Source of the DNA: Myxococcus qinghaiensis
GTDB lineage: Bacteria > Myxococcota > Myxococcia > Myxococcales > Myxococcaceae
NCBI RefSeq assembly: GCF_024198215.1
Contig: NZ_JAKCFA010000004.1
Span: 248,001-312,000 of the forward strand
DNA: 64,000 bases
Direction: 5' to 3'
Position numbers and translations under genes: made by a program. Under the pieces are notes generated by a model. The model worked only from the letters and a program-made list of their open reading frames with translations. It made no database searches and was not told the origin of the DNA. Positions 9,304-19,119 of the stretch are shown piece by piece. The number at the start of each line of letters is the position of its first letter. Position 1 is the first letter of the stretch.

Positions 9304-11985
9304 ATGCGCACCCGCTTCCTGCTCCTGATGCTGGCCTCCGCCTGCGCCACTGTCCCGCAGGCTCCCGCCCCGACCTCCCCCTCGACGGCCCCCCCGGCGC
9401 CGACGCGTGTCTGGAAGCAGTCACGCGCCGTGGTGGTCCGCCATGCCACGGTGATGCCCGCCACGGGCCCGGCCATCGAGGATGGCGCCGTGGCCTGGGT
9501 GGACGGCAAGTTGACGGCGGTGGGACGTAACTCGGACGTGACGACGCCCCCGGGCGCGGAGGAGGTGGACGGCACCGGCCTCTACCTCACCCCGGGCATC
9601 ATCGACGCCCACAGCCACCTGGGCGTCTATGCGACGCCGGAGACCTTCTCCACGGGAGATGGCAATGAGGCCACCGCGCCGGTGACGGCGGAGGTCTCCG
9701 CTGAACACTCCTTCTGGCCCCAGGACCCGGGCCTGCGGCGCGCGGCGGCCGGTGGTGTCACGTCGCTGCTGGTGCTACCGGGTAGCGCCAACCTGATTGG
9801 CGGCCGGGGCTTCCCGGTGAAGTTGCACTTCGGACGCTCGGCGGCGGAGGTCCGCTTCCCGGGCGCGAAGGACGCGCTGAAGATGGCGTGTGGGGAGAAT
9901 CCCCGCCGCGTCTATGGCGAGGGCCGCAATGTCGCGCCGGCCACCCGCATGGCGAATGTGGCGGGCTACCGGCAGGCCTTCGCCCAGGCCCGCGAGTACA
10001 TGTCCAAGCTGGACGAGTGGGCGAAGAAGAAGCAGAAGACGCCGGACGAGGCGGGCCCCACGCCGCTGCGCGACTTGAAGCTGGAGACGCTGGCGGAGGT
10101 GCTGCGCGGCAACATCCTGGTGCAGAACCACTGCTACCGCGCGGATGAGATGGAGGTGATGCTCCAGGTGGCCGAGGAGGCGGGCTACTCGATTCGGGCC
10201 TTCCACCACGCGCTGGAGGCCTACAAGGTCCGCGACAGCCTGGCCGCGAAGGGCGTGGCGGTGGCGACCTGGGCGGACTGGTGGGGCTTCAAGCTGGAGG
10301 CTTGGGACGGCATCCCCGAGAACGCCGGGCTGGTGTCTCAGGCGGGTGGCAAGAGCGTCATCCACTCGGACTCGGGCTTTGGAATCCAGCGGCTGAACCA
10401 GGAGGCCGGCAAGGCGATGTGGCGGGCGCGGGAGTCCGGCATCCCCATTCCGGAGGAGGAGGCGCTGCGTTGGGTGACGCTGAACGCCGCGTGGGTGATG
10501 GGCGTGGAGGGCGTCACCGGCTCGCTGGAGCCGGGGAAGATGGCGGACGTGGTGCTGTGGAAGAACCACCCGCTGAGCGTCTATGCGCGGGCGCAGCGCG
10601 TGTGGGCGGACGGCGTGGTGACGTTCGACGCGGGCGCGGGCGCGGTGGAGGCGAGCGACTTCGAGGTGGGTGAGCTGGCGGCGGGCGCGGCGAAGCTGGT
10701 GGCCGCTCCCGCGCCGACGCCGTCCCTGGCGGACCTGGGCCTCGTCGCGCGCTGTGACGTCTCGAAGGAGCGCGCGTGCGCGGAGCTGGTGCCGCTGGGA
10801 CAGGAGGCGTGCACGGTGTTCCAGGGCGTGACGGCCTTCACGGGCACGGCCTGGGTGAAGGGCGCCACGGTGGTGCTGGAGGGCGGCAAGGTGTCCAGCG
10901 TGCGCGAGGGCGGCGCGCTCCCCTCGGGCTGCAGGACGGTGGAGGGCAAGGGCCGGCTGCTGACGCCGGGCCTGGTGGACCCGCTCACGTCGCTGGGGCT
11001 GGTGGAGGTGGGCGCGGAGGTGTCCACGCAGGACGACGGGCTGCGCGGAGACGCGGCGAAGCGCGACGTGCGCGCGGCGCTGGTGTCCGCGGACAGCGTG
11101 AATCCTGTCTCGGCGGCGTTCCCGGTGGCTCGGCTCGGCGGGGTCACCAGCGCGGTGACGGTGCAGCACGGGGGCCTGGTGGCCGGGCAGAGCGCCTTCG
11201 TGGCGACGGACGGCTCGGTGCGCCGCGCCTCGCTGGCGATGCACGTCAACCTGGGCATCGGCGGACGGGATGCCGTGTCGGGCTCGCGGGCGCTGGTGCT
11301 GGAGCGGCTGCGCGAGGTCCTCTCCGACGCGCGCGAGTACGGCCGCCGCAAGGGTGACTTCGAGCAGCGGCGCATGCGGGACGTGTCCGCGAGCCGGTTG
11401 GATTTGGAGGCGCTCCAGCCGGTGCTGGCGGGCACGCTGCCGGTGGTGGTGACGGCGCAGAAGGCGTCGGACATCCGCGCGGCGCTGGGGCTGGCGCGCG
11501 AGTACAACCTCAAGCTCGTCATCGCCGGGGGCAGCGAGGCGTGGCTGGTGGCGGCGGAGCTGGCGGCGGCGAAGGTGCCGGTGATTCTCCAGCCCACGCA
11601 GAACCTGCCCATGGACTTCGACCGGCTCAACAGCCGGCTGGACTCCGCGGCGCTCCTGAGTGGCGCGGGCGTGAGGGTGCTCTTCTCCGTGCTGGGGGAG
11701 CCCGCCATGGTGCGCACGCTGGCGCAGGAGGCGGGCAACGCGGTGGCCTGGGGCCTGCCTCACACGGAGGCCCTGCGCGCGATGACGTCCAGCGTGGCGG
11801 ACGCGTTCGGTCTGCCCGTGGGCAAGCTCGCGCCGGGCGCGGTGGCGGACGTGGTGCTGTGGAACGGCGACCCGCTGGAGTCCGCGTCGCGGCCGGTGGG
11901 CATGTGGCTGGCCGGACGACAGGTGCCGCTCGTCAGCCGTCAGCAGGCCCTGTTCGAGAAGCACCGCGTGCTGCCGCCGAAGTAG
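9304..11985 (+). CDS. Tandem amidohydrolase-family lipoprotein
   Basis: An 893-residue lipoprotein (MRTRFLLLMLASAC, then a Pro/Thr/Ala linker) made of two amidohydrolase-like halves. The first half (about residues 40-460) keeps metal-binding motifs: LTPGIIDAHSHLGVY, further His residues in NHCYRADE and FHHALEA, and the late HSDSGFG. The second half (about 490-890) has the same fold markers (LTPGLVDPLTSLGL, GKLAPGAVADVVLWNGDP) but has lost the HxH metal pair, so it is probably non-catalytic. The substrate is unknown; related imidazolonepropionase-like hydrolases cleave cyclic amides or dipeptides. The internal start at 9304 fits the lipobox, while upstream extension to 9223 does not. Confidence 0.86.
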   Translation: MRTRFLLLMLASACATVPQAPAPTSPSTAPPAPTRVWKQSRAVVVRHATVMPATGPAIEDGAVAWVDGKLTAVGRNSDVTTPPGAEEVDGTGLYLTPGIIDAHSHLGVYATPETFSTGDGNEATAPVTAEVSAEHSFWPQDPGLRRAAAGGVTSLLVLPGSANLIGGRGFPVKLHFGRSAAEVRFPGAKDALKMACGENPRRVYGEGRNVAPATRMANVAGYRQAFAQAREYMSKLDEWAKKKQKTPDEAGPTPLRDLKLETLAEVLRGNILVQNHCYRADEMEVMLQVAEEAGYSIRAFHHALEAYKVRDSLAAKGVAVATWADWWGFKLEAWDGIPENAGLVSQAGGKSVIHSDSGFGIQRLNQEAGKAMWRARESGIPIPEEEALRWVTLNAAWVMGVEGVTGSLEPGKMADVVLWKNHPLSVYARAQRVWADGVVTFDAGAGAVEASDFEVGELAAGAAKLVAAPAPTPSLADLGLVARCDVSKERACAELVPLGQEACTVFQGVTAFTGTAWVKGATVVLEGGKVSSVREGGALPSGCRTVEGKGRLLTPGLVDPLTSLGLVEVGAEVSTQDDGLRGDAAKRDVRAALVSADSVNPVSAAFPVARLGGVTSAVTVQHGGLVAGQSAFVATDGSVRRASLAMHVNLGIGGRDAVSGSRALVLERLREVLSDAREYGRRKGDFEQRRMRDVSASRLDLEALQPVLAGTLPVVVTAQKASDIRAALGLAREYNLKLVIAGGSEAWLVAAELAAAKVPVILQPTQNLPMDFDRLNSRLDSAALLSGAGVRVLFSVLGEPAMVRTLAQEAGNAVAWGLPHTEALRAMTSSVADAFGLPVGKLAPGAVADVVLWNGDPLESASRPVGMWLAGRQVPLVSRQQALFEKHRVLPPK

Positions 11986-12004
11986 CGCGGGCCTCGACGT
12001 ACGA

Positions 12005-12036
12005 CGGCGGCCGCCCCCAGGTGAGGACGGCCGCCG
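12005..12036. terminator. Bidirectional hairpin between convergent genes
   Basis: CGGCGGCCG and CGGCCGCCG form a perfect 9-bp GC stem around a 14-nt loop, between the ends of the amidohydrolase gene and the propeller lipoprotein gene. A short CTTTC follows on the plus strand. Confidence 0.5.
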
Positions 12037-12067
12037 CGTGCTTTCAAGAACGAGCGCTGCTCGCGGG

Positions 12068-13702
12068 TCAGTTGCCTTCGAAGATGCCGATGACGCCCGC
12101 CACCCACTTCTTCGTGGTGGTGTCCTGGTAGCCCATGAAGCTCACCAGCATGCGCCGGCCGCTGCCGGAGCTGTCCGCCTGGATGTCGCTGATGCGGGAC
12201 ATGCCGTACTTGCGGCCGAACTCCGACAGGCCGTAGTTGGTGATGCTGCCGCCCTTGAGGCGCGACAGGCCGCCGCCCCACGACGCGCCCACCCAGATGC
12301 TGCCGTCGGACGGGTCCAGGCCGATGGCGGACAGGTGCTTGTCCACCAGCCCCGAGCCCGCGCCCATGCGGCCCAGCACGGTGCCGTTCGCGTCGACGCG
12401 CACCAGGCCGTTGCCGAAGGAGGTCAGCCACACCGAGCCGTCACCCGCCACCACCGCGCCGGAGATGTTGTCCGGCACGCGCTCGGCCGGCGTCGAGTAG
12501 TCGGGCTTGGCGTCCGGCCACAGGTCCAGCTTGTTGCTGTCGTCATTCTCCGAGCCCGTCTGCGCGCGCCAGAAGTTGCCGCCATGGGTGCCGTAGCGGA
12601 AGCGCGTGGTGCGGTCCGAGCCGCCGAACCAGACGTCGCCGCTCGGGTCCACCGCGACGCCGTAGTAGGCGTCCGTCAGCAGAATCACGCCGCCCTGCGC
12701 GTTGTACGCGTTGATGTGCGGGTGCACGTGCTCGAGCACGCCGGAGCAGTTGAGCTGGCCGTTGCACATGGGCGCGCCCTCGAACTCCGCGTTGCCGCGC
12801 GCGAAGCCGTGGTTGCCGCCGAACCACACGCTCGACTTGTTGTTGCCCAGCGCGTGCTTGTCGTAGCGGATGCGCAGCACGTTGCAGATCTTCTCGCGCC
12901 CCCGCGTCTCGGCCGCCACCACGCCGGGGCCGGAGAAGATGTCGTAGTGCACCACGTTGAGCGAGCCGTCCGCGTTCAGCGTCACCTTGTCCGCGTCACC
13001 GCTCTTGTAGCGCGCCGGGTCGGGGCTGGGCCCGTCCCAGTTGTTCTCGCAGTGCTCGTAGCCCTTGCCCGGCATGCCCTCGTAGCCCACGAAGACGGTG
13101 CCCGACTTGCCGCCCGCCACGGAGATGACCTTCAGGTACTTGGGGCCCGGCGGGACGCTGCCGTCCGCCATGAATCCGTAGGGGCGCAGGCCGTTCTCCA
13201 TGCCGAAGCGCTCGAACTTCTCCGCGCCCGGCTTGAGCACGAACAGGCCCTCCTCGCCGCCGGCCACCCAGACGTTGCCGCCCTCGTCGGCCGTCACGCC
13301 GTAGATGGTGACGGGGGCGCCCTGGTCCGCGCCGTAGAAGCGCCAGCCCGACGCTGTCGGCAGCGGAGGAATCTCCACGTCCGCGCGAGGGTCCGTCGGA
13401 GTGCCGCCATCCGTCGTCGGCGTCCCGCCGTCCGTCGTGGGGGTGCCCGAGTCGGGAGTCTCCGTGGGAGTCCCCGAGTCCGGCGTCTCCGTGGGGGTGC
13501 CCGAGTCGGGAGTCTCCGTCGGGGTGCCCGCGTCGGGGACTTCCTCTGGAGTGCTCGGCCGCCCGGGAGGCGGGCCCGGGTCATCCATGCCCGGATTGTC
13601 CTGCTCCGACTCGTCGCCGCTCTTGCTGGAATCGCAACCCGCCACGGTCCACATCGCGCCCGCCATGACGAGCGCTCCTGCCCAGCGCCATCCCCGCCTC
13701 AT
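12068..13702 (-). CDS. Two-component-regulator-type propeller lipoprotein
   Basis: A 544-residue lipoprotein. The start at MRRGWRWAGALVM gives a signal peptide with lipobox VAGC; upstream residues in the same frame have no signal character. Residues about 28-105 form an elongated Asp/Thr/Pro linker containing three copies of PTETPDSGT plus TTDGGTP repeats. The rest has blade motifs such as GVTADEGGNVWVAGGEEGLF, AVDPSGDVWFGGSD and GLDPSDGSIWVGASWGG, typical of the seven-bladed 'regulator propeller' sensor domain. No kinase follows, so this is a free-standing surface propeller. The ligand is unknown. Confidence 0.83.
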   Translation of the reverse strand: MRRGWRWAGALVMAGAMWTVAGCDSSKSGDESEQDNPGMDDPGPPPGRPSTPEEVPDAGTPTETPDSGTPTETPDSGTPTETPDSGTPTTDGGTPTTDGGTPTDPRADVEIPPLPTASGWRFYGADQGAPVTIYGVTADEGGNVWVAGGEEGLFVLKPGAEKFERFGMENGLRPYGFMADGSVPPGPKYLKVISVAGGKSGTVFVGYEGMPGKGYEHCENNWDGPSPDPARYKSGDADKVTLNADGSLNVVHYDIFSGPGVVAAETRGREKICNVLRIRYDKHALGNNKSSVWFGGNHGFARGNAEFEGAPMCNGQLNCSGVLEHVHPHINAYNAQGGVILLTDAYYGVAVDPSGDVWFGGSDRTTRFRYGTHGGNFWRAQTGSENDDSNKLDLWPDAKPDYSTPAERVPDNISGAVVAGDGSVWLTSFGNGLVRVDANGTVLGRMGAGSGLVDKHLSAIGLDPSDGSIWVGASWGGGLSRLKGGSITNYGLSEFGRKYGMSRISDIQADSSGSGRRMLVSFMGYQDTTTKKWVAGVIGIFEGN

Positions 13703-13903
13703 CCGAACCCACCCCGCGAAAACCTGGACCGCCCCGGATGGGCGGCCGTTCGGAGCCTCTCCATCGCAAGGCCGATGCCAGGGTTTCTTGCCGTTCCGGG
13801 CAGGACTCCGTCCGCTCCCGGACAGCCGGTGGGAAACGCATTCCCCAGTCAGGGAAAGTCGCTGTCCCGAAGACCCCCCCATTCGTGCTAGTGGCTATCG
13901 GAA

Positions 13904-14602
13904 ATGGGTGGGAACGACGCACGCGGTCGCACACCGTTGTCCTTGGTGGGCCAGGAGCCGGACCTCCTGTTCTACACACGCCAGGCGACCGAGCACGGCG
14001 CGCCCGTGCTGGTATTGGGCGCCGCCAACGGCCGGGTGGTCTGGGCCCTGGCCGAGCACGGCTTCACCGCCGTGGGCGTGGACCCCTCGGAGGTGATGAT
14101 TCGCTCCGCCGAGGAGCGCCGCGCCTCGGAGCCTCCGGAGGTCTCCAACCGCGCCCGCTTCCTCGTCGCGGACCTGCGCTCCATCCGGCTGCAAGAGCAC
14201 TTCCCCCTGGTGCTCGCCCCTCAGCACGCGCTGGGGTTGATGCCCGGCAATGATGACCTGGAGGCGTTCCTGTCCACGGTGCGCCACCACCTCACCCCGG
14301 GGGGCACCTTCGTCTACGACGTGCTCAACACGCCGCGCGAGCCGGTGCTGCCACGCGATGACGAGGAGCCCAATGCGGGACTGGAGCCGCGCCGGCCCCT
14401 GTTCGCCCTCCACCTGCGAGAGCGCAAGCAGCCTGGCTCGCCCAGCCCCATCCGCCGCCTCAAGCTGCGGCACTTCTCTCCGGAGGAGCTGGACGCGGCC
14501 CTCACCGGCGCGGGCTTCATCCCGCGCGAGCGCTATGGCCGCTTCGACGGCAAGCCCTTCGACTTGGAGGACTCGCGCCACATCGGCGTCGCCGGCCCGT
14601 GA
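13904..14602 (+). CDS. Class I SAM-dependent methyltransferase
   Basis: A 232-residue protein with a Rossmann-like SAM site (VLVLGAANGRVVWALAEHG), an acidic ribose contact (GVDPSE) and a later VADLRSI/LTPGGTFVYDVL segment characteristic of the Methyltransf_25/11 families. The substrate is unknown; nothing in the neighbourhood points to one. It converges on the two-component operon, and its stop codon lies inside a shared hairpin. Confidence 0.8.
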   Translation: MGGNDARGRTPLSLVGQEPDLLFYTRQATEHGAPVLVLGAANGRVVWALAEHGFTAVGVDPSEVMIRSAEERRASEPPEVSNRARFLVADLRSIRLQEHFPLVLAPQHALGLMPGNDDLEAFLSTVRHHLTPGGTFVYDVLNTPREPVLPRDDEEPNAGLEPRRPLFALHLRERKQPGSPSPIRRLKLRHFSPEELDAALTGAGFIPRERYGRFDGKPFDLEDSRHIGVAGP

Positions 14603-14627
14603 GCACGGGCCTGGCGGGAGTGCTCAC
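14599..14627. terminator. Bidirectional hairpin over both stop codons
   Basis: GTGAGCAC and GTGCTCAC form a perfect 8-bp inverted repeat with a 13-nt loop. It embraces the stop codons of the convergent methyltransferase and response regulator genes. Confidence 0.5.
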
Positions 14628-15316
14628 TTCTCGAAGCGGTAGCCCAGGCCTCGCACGGTGACGAAGTGGCGGGGCTCCTCGGGGTTCGGCTCGAACTTGA
14701 GGCGCAGCTGGCGCATGAAGTTGTCCACCGTGCGCGCGCTGCCCTCGTAGTGGTAGCCCCACGCGCCGGACAACAGCTCCTCGCGCGTGAAGGTCCGCTC
14801 CGGGTGGGCCAGGAAGTGCGCCAGCAGCTTGAACTCCTGCGCCGTCAGCTCCACGGACGTGCCGGCCTTGGCCACCGTGCGCGCGTTCATGTCCACGCTG
14901 ACGTCGCCGAACGTCACCGGCGGCGCGGCCCCGAGCGTCGGGTAGCGCCGGCGCAGCACGGCCTTGATTCGCGCCAGTAGCTCCTGGAGCCCGAAGGGCT
15001 TCACCACGTAGTCATCCGCGCCCAGGTTGAGGCCCAATATCTTGTCCGTCTCCATGCCCTTGGCGGACAGGACGACGACGGGGGTGTCCCGGCCGCGCTG
15101 GCGCAGCTCCTTGAGCAGCTCGAAGCCGTTGAGCTCCGGGAGCATCAGGTCGAGGACGACCAGGTCCGGGGCTTCATCCAGCGCGCGCTGGAGCCCCGTG
15201 CGGCCGTCCTGGGCCTGAAGCACTTCGTAGCCCTCGAAGCGCAGGTTCATGGACAGGCCGGCGAGGATGGACAGGTCATCCTCCACCACCAGGATGCGGC
15301 GGGTCGTCTCGCTCAT
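14624..15316 (-). CDS. OmpR-family response regulator
   Basis: A 230-residue regulator. The receiver domain (about 7-120) has the acidic pocket VVEDD, the phospho-acceptor Asp56 in VVLDLMLP, a switch Ser in VVLSAKG and the conserved Lys in DDYVVKPF. The C-terminal winged helix (about 135-230) shows [16 protein letters not shown] and [14 protein letters not shown], ending [12 protein letters not shown]. Its ATG overlaps the TGA of the upstream kinase gene (ATGA), so kinase and regulator are co-translated and are almost certainly cognate. The target genes are unknown. Confidence 0.93.
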   Translation of the reverse strand: MSETTRRILVVEDDLSILAGLSMNLRFEGYEVLQAQDGRTGLQRALDEAPDLVVLDLMLPELNGFELLKELRQRGRDTPVVVLSAKGMETDKILGLNLGADDYVVKPFGLQELLARIKAVLRRRYPTLGAAPPVTFGDVSVDMNARTVAKAGTSVELTAQEFKLLAHFLAHPERTFTREELLSGAWGYHYEGSARTVDNFMRQLRLKFEPNPEEPRHFVTVRGLGYRFEK

Positions 15317-16845
15317 GCCTTCTGCACCGGCAGTTGGATGGTGAACCGGCTGCCGCGGCCGGGCTCGCTCTTCACGGCGATGCGTCCACCGTGAGCCTCG
15401 ATGATACGCCGGGCGATGGCCAGCCCCAGCCCGCTTCCCTCTGTCTTGCGGGTCAGCAGATTGTCCACCCGGTAGAAGCGCTCGAAGATGCGCTTGCGTT
15501 CCTTCGGAGCGATTCCCACGCCGTTGTCCTCCACCGCCAGGTCCACCCACCGGCCGGCGCGACGCGCGCTCAGCTCGATGCGCCGGTCCTTCGGCCCGCT
15601 GTACTTGTAGGCATTCTGGAGCAGGTTGAGCAGCGCCCCGGCCACCGCGTCCTTGTCCACGTCCACGTGCGGCAGCCCCTCGGCCACCTCGACCTTCAGG
15701 TCCACGCCGCCCTCCAGGCGCTGCGCGCGGAAGGCCGCCACCGCAGTGTCCACCACGTCCATCACCGGCATCGGCTCGCGCTGGTACACCTTGCGGCCGC
15801 TCTCGATTCGCGACCAGTCCAGCACCCGCTCGATGAAGACGGACAGGCGCTCCGTCTCCTTCGTCAGCAGGGTGAGCACCTCCTGCATCTGCGCCGGGTC
15901 CTTCAGCCGTCCCAGGGCCAGCGTCTCGATGAACATGCGGATGGACGTCAGCGGCGTGCGCAGCTCATGGCTCACCAGCGACACGAAGTCCGTCTTCATG
16001 CGCGACAGCCGGGCCTCGCGGTAGAGCACGCGGCCCGTGTAGGCGACGCCGAACGTCAGCGTCAGGTAGAACAGGCCGAGCAGCACGCCGTACACGGCGC
16101 GGTTGCGCGCGGAGGCCCGTGCGACGGGGTCCTCGCCGGTGGGCAGCACCACCAGTCGGAAATCTTGAAGAGGAGGGGACAGCACGCGCTCGGCCAGCAC
16201 CTGCGGCCCCAGCGCGCTGGCGCGGGCCTGCGCGACCTCCGACACCAGCTTGCCCATCAACCCGCCGCCTTCGTTGCTCTCGCGCGGCACGGGCATCAGC
16301 GTGAAGCGCACCGGCTCGCTGGACACCGCGCGAGGCTCCACGCGCTCCGTCAGGAGCAGCTCCAGCGCGCGGACGGACAGCCGCACGCCGTGCACCGTAT
16401 CTCCTTGACGCTCGGCCACCACGACGACGGAGCGGCCTCCGACGGAGAGGGAGAAGACGGTGGGGGCCTCGGGGAGCGCGCCGACCTCCGGGAGCACCGC
16501 GCCCAGGGCCTCCATCAACAGCGGGTCCTCGGTGATGGTGCGCCCGCCGGAGAGCTGGAAGGTGCCGTCGGGCTCCGACAGGACGCGCCCGTCCGGAGCC
16601 ACCAGGCTCAGCTTGCCGCCCTCCTCCTGGAGCTTCGCGGCGGCCAGCTCCCGGGGCAGCTCCTGGGACAGCGCCTCCAGCGTGCCCCGCCACGCGGACT
16701 CCAGGCGCTTCTCCACCGCGGCGCGCTCATTGATGATGGCCACCACGCCGAAGCCGGACAGGCCCGCGGACGGCAGCACCACCAGGATGATGAGCAGCGC
16801 GAAGGTGCGCCGGAAGCTGAGGATGACGGAGGGGGAGCGGGACAC
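15313..16845 (-). CDS. Membrane sensor histidine kinase
   Basis: A 510-residue kinase with an N-terminal TM helix (about 14-38), an extracytoplasmic sensor region of about 215 residues with no named domain, a second TM (about 253-273), then the HisKA dimerisation domain with phospho-acceptor His293 in [13 protein letters not shown]. The ATPase domain has N box [13 protein letters not shown]1 DNGVGI and G2 [12 protein letters not shown]. The GTG start is preceded by AAAGGAG at a good distance; an ATG 21 bp upstream is the alternative. It is coupled to the downstream OmpR-type regulator. The signal sensed is unknown. Confidence 0.92.
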   Translation of the reverse strand: MSRSPSVILSFRRTFALLIILVVLPSAGLSGFGVVAIINERAAVEKRLESAWRGTLEALSQELPRELAAAKLQEEGGKLSLVAPDGRVLSEPDGTFQLSGGRTITEDPLLMEALGAVLPEVGALPEAPTVFSLSVGGRSVVVVAERQGDTVHGVRLSVRALELLLTERVEPRAVSSEPVRFTLMPVPRESNEGGGLMGKLVSEVAQARASALGPQVLAERVLSPPLQDFRLVVLPTGEDPVARASARNRAVYGVLLGLFYLTLTFGVAYTGRVLYREARLSRMKTDFVSLVSHELRTPLTSIRMFIETLALGRLKDPAQMQEVLTLLTKETERLSVFIERVLDWSRIESGRKVYQREPMPVMDVVDTAVAAFRAQRLEGGVDLKVEVAEGLPHVDVDKDAVAGALLNLLQNAYKYSGPKDRRIELSARRAGRWVDLAVEDNGVGIAPKERKRIFERFYRVDNLLTRKTEGSGLGLAIARRIIEAHGGRIAVKSEPGRGSRFTIQLPVQKA

Positions 16846-17103
16846 GCCCCTCTCCTTTACTCCCACCCGGCGCTACACGCTCGTGGCGTTTCTGCCGGGC
16901 GCCGGGGCTCGACTGTTCGCCACCCGCACCCAGGGAGGGGAAGGAATCGACTTCGGGGGCCTTCTGATGCAAGCATGGCTGGCTCGTGGGGGCGGCGAGC
17001 GACCAGGGCCGGGCGCCATTTCCCCTCCACGACACGGCGCGGCATTCCCAGCGATGAGAGCGGCGGGCGGCATTCTCGTCGGGAAACGCGAGGAGGACAC
17101 TTC

Positions 17104-19101
17104 ATGAGACGGCACGTTCTGGCCGGTGTGTTGGCGGCGACGCTCGGGCTGACGGCTTGCGAGGACTCGTCGACGGGCGAGGGGTGGACCAACGCGTCGG
17201 GTTCGGTGGCGCTCAGCCGGGATGATGCCTTCCTGTACGTGGTGGACGCGGACACCGGGGTGCTCGCGGTGGTGGAGACCGCGCGCGGCGAGAAGGTCGG
17301 CGAGGTGAAGGTGGGGGCGGGCCCGGAGCGCGTGGTGGTGGGCCCGGACGACACCGTCTACGTCGCCAACCGGGGTGAGCGCAGCGTGTCCGTCATCCGC
17401 CGGGGTGACTGGAGCGAGGCCGCGCGGGTGGCGGTGGGCGTGGAGCCGATGGGGCTGGCGGTGTCTCCGAAGGGCGACACGCTCTACGTGGTGAACAGCA
17501 CCGCGCTGGACTCCACCACCTACGGCACGCTGATGGCGGTGGACACGCGCTCGCTGGAGGTCCGCTGGGAGCTGCCGGTGGGCGAGGAGCCGCGGGGCAT
17601 CGCGCTGGTGGATGGCGGGCGTCGGGCGCTCGTAAGCCTCTTCCGGCACAGTGATTTGGTGACGGTGGACCTGGCGGATGCGCACCAGCCTCGCATGCAG
17701 CGCGAGGGCACGGACCTGTACGCGCGGGCCAACTCGCAGGACGCGTTCACCAGCGAAGAGCCGTTCCCGTTCCCCATGTCGACCGTGACCTTCCGGCCTC
17801 GGGGCATGGCGGACGTGGTGGTGTCTCCCGACGGCAGGCAGGCCTACTCGCCGACGCTGTGGGCGCGCGAGGACCCGCTCACGAACCCTGGAACGGGGGG
17901 TGGTGGCGGCGGGTCGCTGTATGGGGGCGGAGGGCCGTGCAACACGGCGGGCGTGGTGGCGCCGGGCATCGTCACGTTCAACACGGAGGATGGCTCGCCT
18001 CGGGTGGATGACCTGGACCGGTGCAGGCCGCCGCCGAGCGAGGAGCCGGACTTTCCGCCGTCCACGATTGTGAGCCCGGAGTCGAGTCATCCCATCCAGG
18101 GGCCGGTGGCCGCGGTGGTGGACCCGTCCGGGCTGTGGCTCTTCGTGGTGAACCGCGAGACGGACAACGTGGCCATCCTCCCCACGAATCGTCGTGAGGG
18201 CGCGGACCTGGTGAACGTCAACGGCAGCACGGTGCGGCAGCTGGTGCGCGTGGGCTCGGGGCCCAGCGGCATCGCGCTGACGCGGGATGGGCGCAAGGCG
18301 TACGTCTACAACGCGTTCGACCACACGGTGACGACGCTGGTGAACGACGCCTCCGGCAACGTGGCCAACGTGCGCGCGGAGGGGACGCCGCTGCGGGTGG
18401 TGGGTGACGTGTTGGCGCCGCAGGAGGTGGCGGGGCGCAAGCTGTTCTACTCCGCGCTGGACTCACGGATGACGAGCGCGGGCGTGGCCGCGTCGTGTGC
18501 GACGTGCCATCTGGACGGTCGTGACGACGGGCACGTGTGGGGCTTCCCGGACGGGCCGCGCCAGACGCCGAGCCTGGCGGGTCGGAAGGTGACGGAGACG
18601 GGCCCGTTCCATTGGAGCGGCGAGTTCCCCACGATGAGGGACTTCCTGGACGCCACGGTGCGCGGGCGCATGGGTGGCACGGCGCTGGATGGCGTCATGG
18701 TGGCGCAGCTCTCCGCGTTCATCGACGTGATTCCCACGCCGGACAATCCCTACAAGCGCGCGGCGCTGACGGAGGCGCAGGCGCGGGGCGAGCAGGTGTT
18801 CAAGAAGGCGGCCTGCAACAGCTGTCACGAGGGTGCGCACTTCACGAACAACACGCTGGCCGACGTGGGGACGTTCATCACCACGGGCGTGAATCGGGAC
18901 GACAGCAACGTGGTCGCGAAGGGGCTGAACACGCCGTCGCTGCTCGGCTTGGCTCGCACTGCGCCGTACCTGCATGACGGCAGCGCGTTGTCGCTGAAGG
19001 GACGGCTGATGCAGAACCGCCAGTCCAACAAGCACGGCACCACGGCGAGCCTGACCGAGACGGAGATCGACGACCTGGTGGATTACCTGCGCACGCTGTG
19101 A
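17104..19101 (+). CDS. YVTN beta-propeller / di-haem cytochrome c peroxidase-like lipoprotein
   Basis: A 665-residue lipoprotein (signal ending LGLTAC, GAGGAGG before the ATG). Residues about 30-430 are YVTN-type propeller repeats (LYVVDADTGVLAVVETA, VYVANRGERSVSVIRR, LYVVNSTALDSTTYG). A glycine-rich loop (NPGTGGGGGGSLYGGGG) interrupts the propeller. Residues about 455-665 hold two c-type haem attachment sites, CATCH (Cys465) and CNSCH (Cys571), in a MauG/cytochrome-c-peroxidase-like domain. A periplasmic or outer-membrane redox enzyme is predicted; the electron donor and substrate are unknown. Fusions of this type recur in Myxococcota (from memory). Confidence 0.87.
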   Translation: MRRHVLAGVLAATLGLTACEDSSTGEGWTNASGSVALSRDDAFLYVVDADTGVLAVVETARGEKVGEVKVGAGPERVVVGPDDTVYVANRGERSVSVIRRGDWSEAARVAVGVEPMGLAVSPKGDTLYVVNSTALDSTTYGTLMAVDTRSLEVRWELPVGEEPRGIALVDGGRRALVSLFRHSDLVTVDLADAHQPRMQREGTDLYARANSQDAFTSEEPFPFPMSTVTFRPRGMADVVVSPDGRQAYSPTLWAREDPLTNPGTGGGGGGSLYGGGGPCNTAGVVAPGIVTFNTEDGSPRVDDLDRCRPPPSEEPDFPPSTIVSPESSHPIQGPVAAVVDPSGLWLFVVNRETDNVAILPTNRREGADLVNVNGSTVRQLVRVGSGPSGIALTRDGRKAYVYNAFDHTVTTLVNDASGNVANVRAEGTPLRVVGDVLAPQEVAGRKLFYSALDSRMTSAGVAASCATCHLDGRDDGHVWGFPDGPRQTPSLAGRKVTETGPFHWSGEFPTMRDFLDATVRGRMGGTALDGVMVAQLSAFIDVIPTPDNPYKRAALTEAQARGEQVFKKAACNSCHEGAHFTNNTLADVGTFITTGVNRDDSNVVAKGLNTPSLLGLARTAPYLHDGSALSLKGRLMQNRQSNKHGTTASLTETEIDDLVDYLRTL

Positions 19102-19119
19102 CGACGAGTCACGGTGTGC
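19091..19119. terminator. 12-bp bidirectional hairpin over both stop codons
   Basis: GCACGCTGTGAC and GTCACGGTGTGC pair along 12 positions (two G-T wobbles) with a 5-nt loop. The stop codons of the cytochrome lipoprotein and the convergent lipoprotein lie inside the stem. Confidence 0.55.

Noticed and set aside
15334-17103. Plus-strand frame leading into the cytochrome lipoprotein
   Set aside because: It lies antisense to the histidine kinase, is composition-biased, and the true start has GAGGAGG and a lipoprotein signal.
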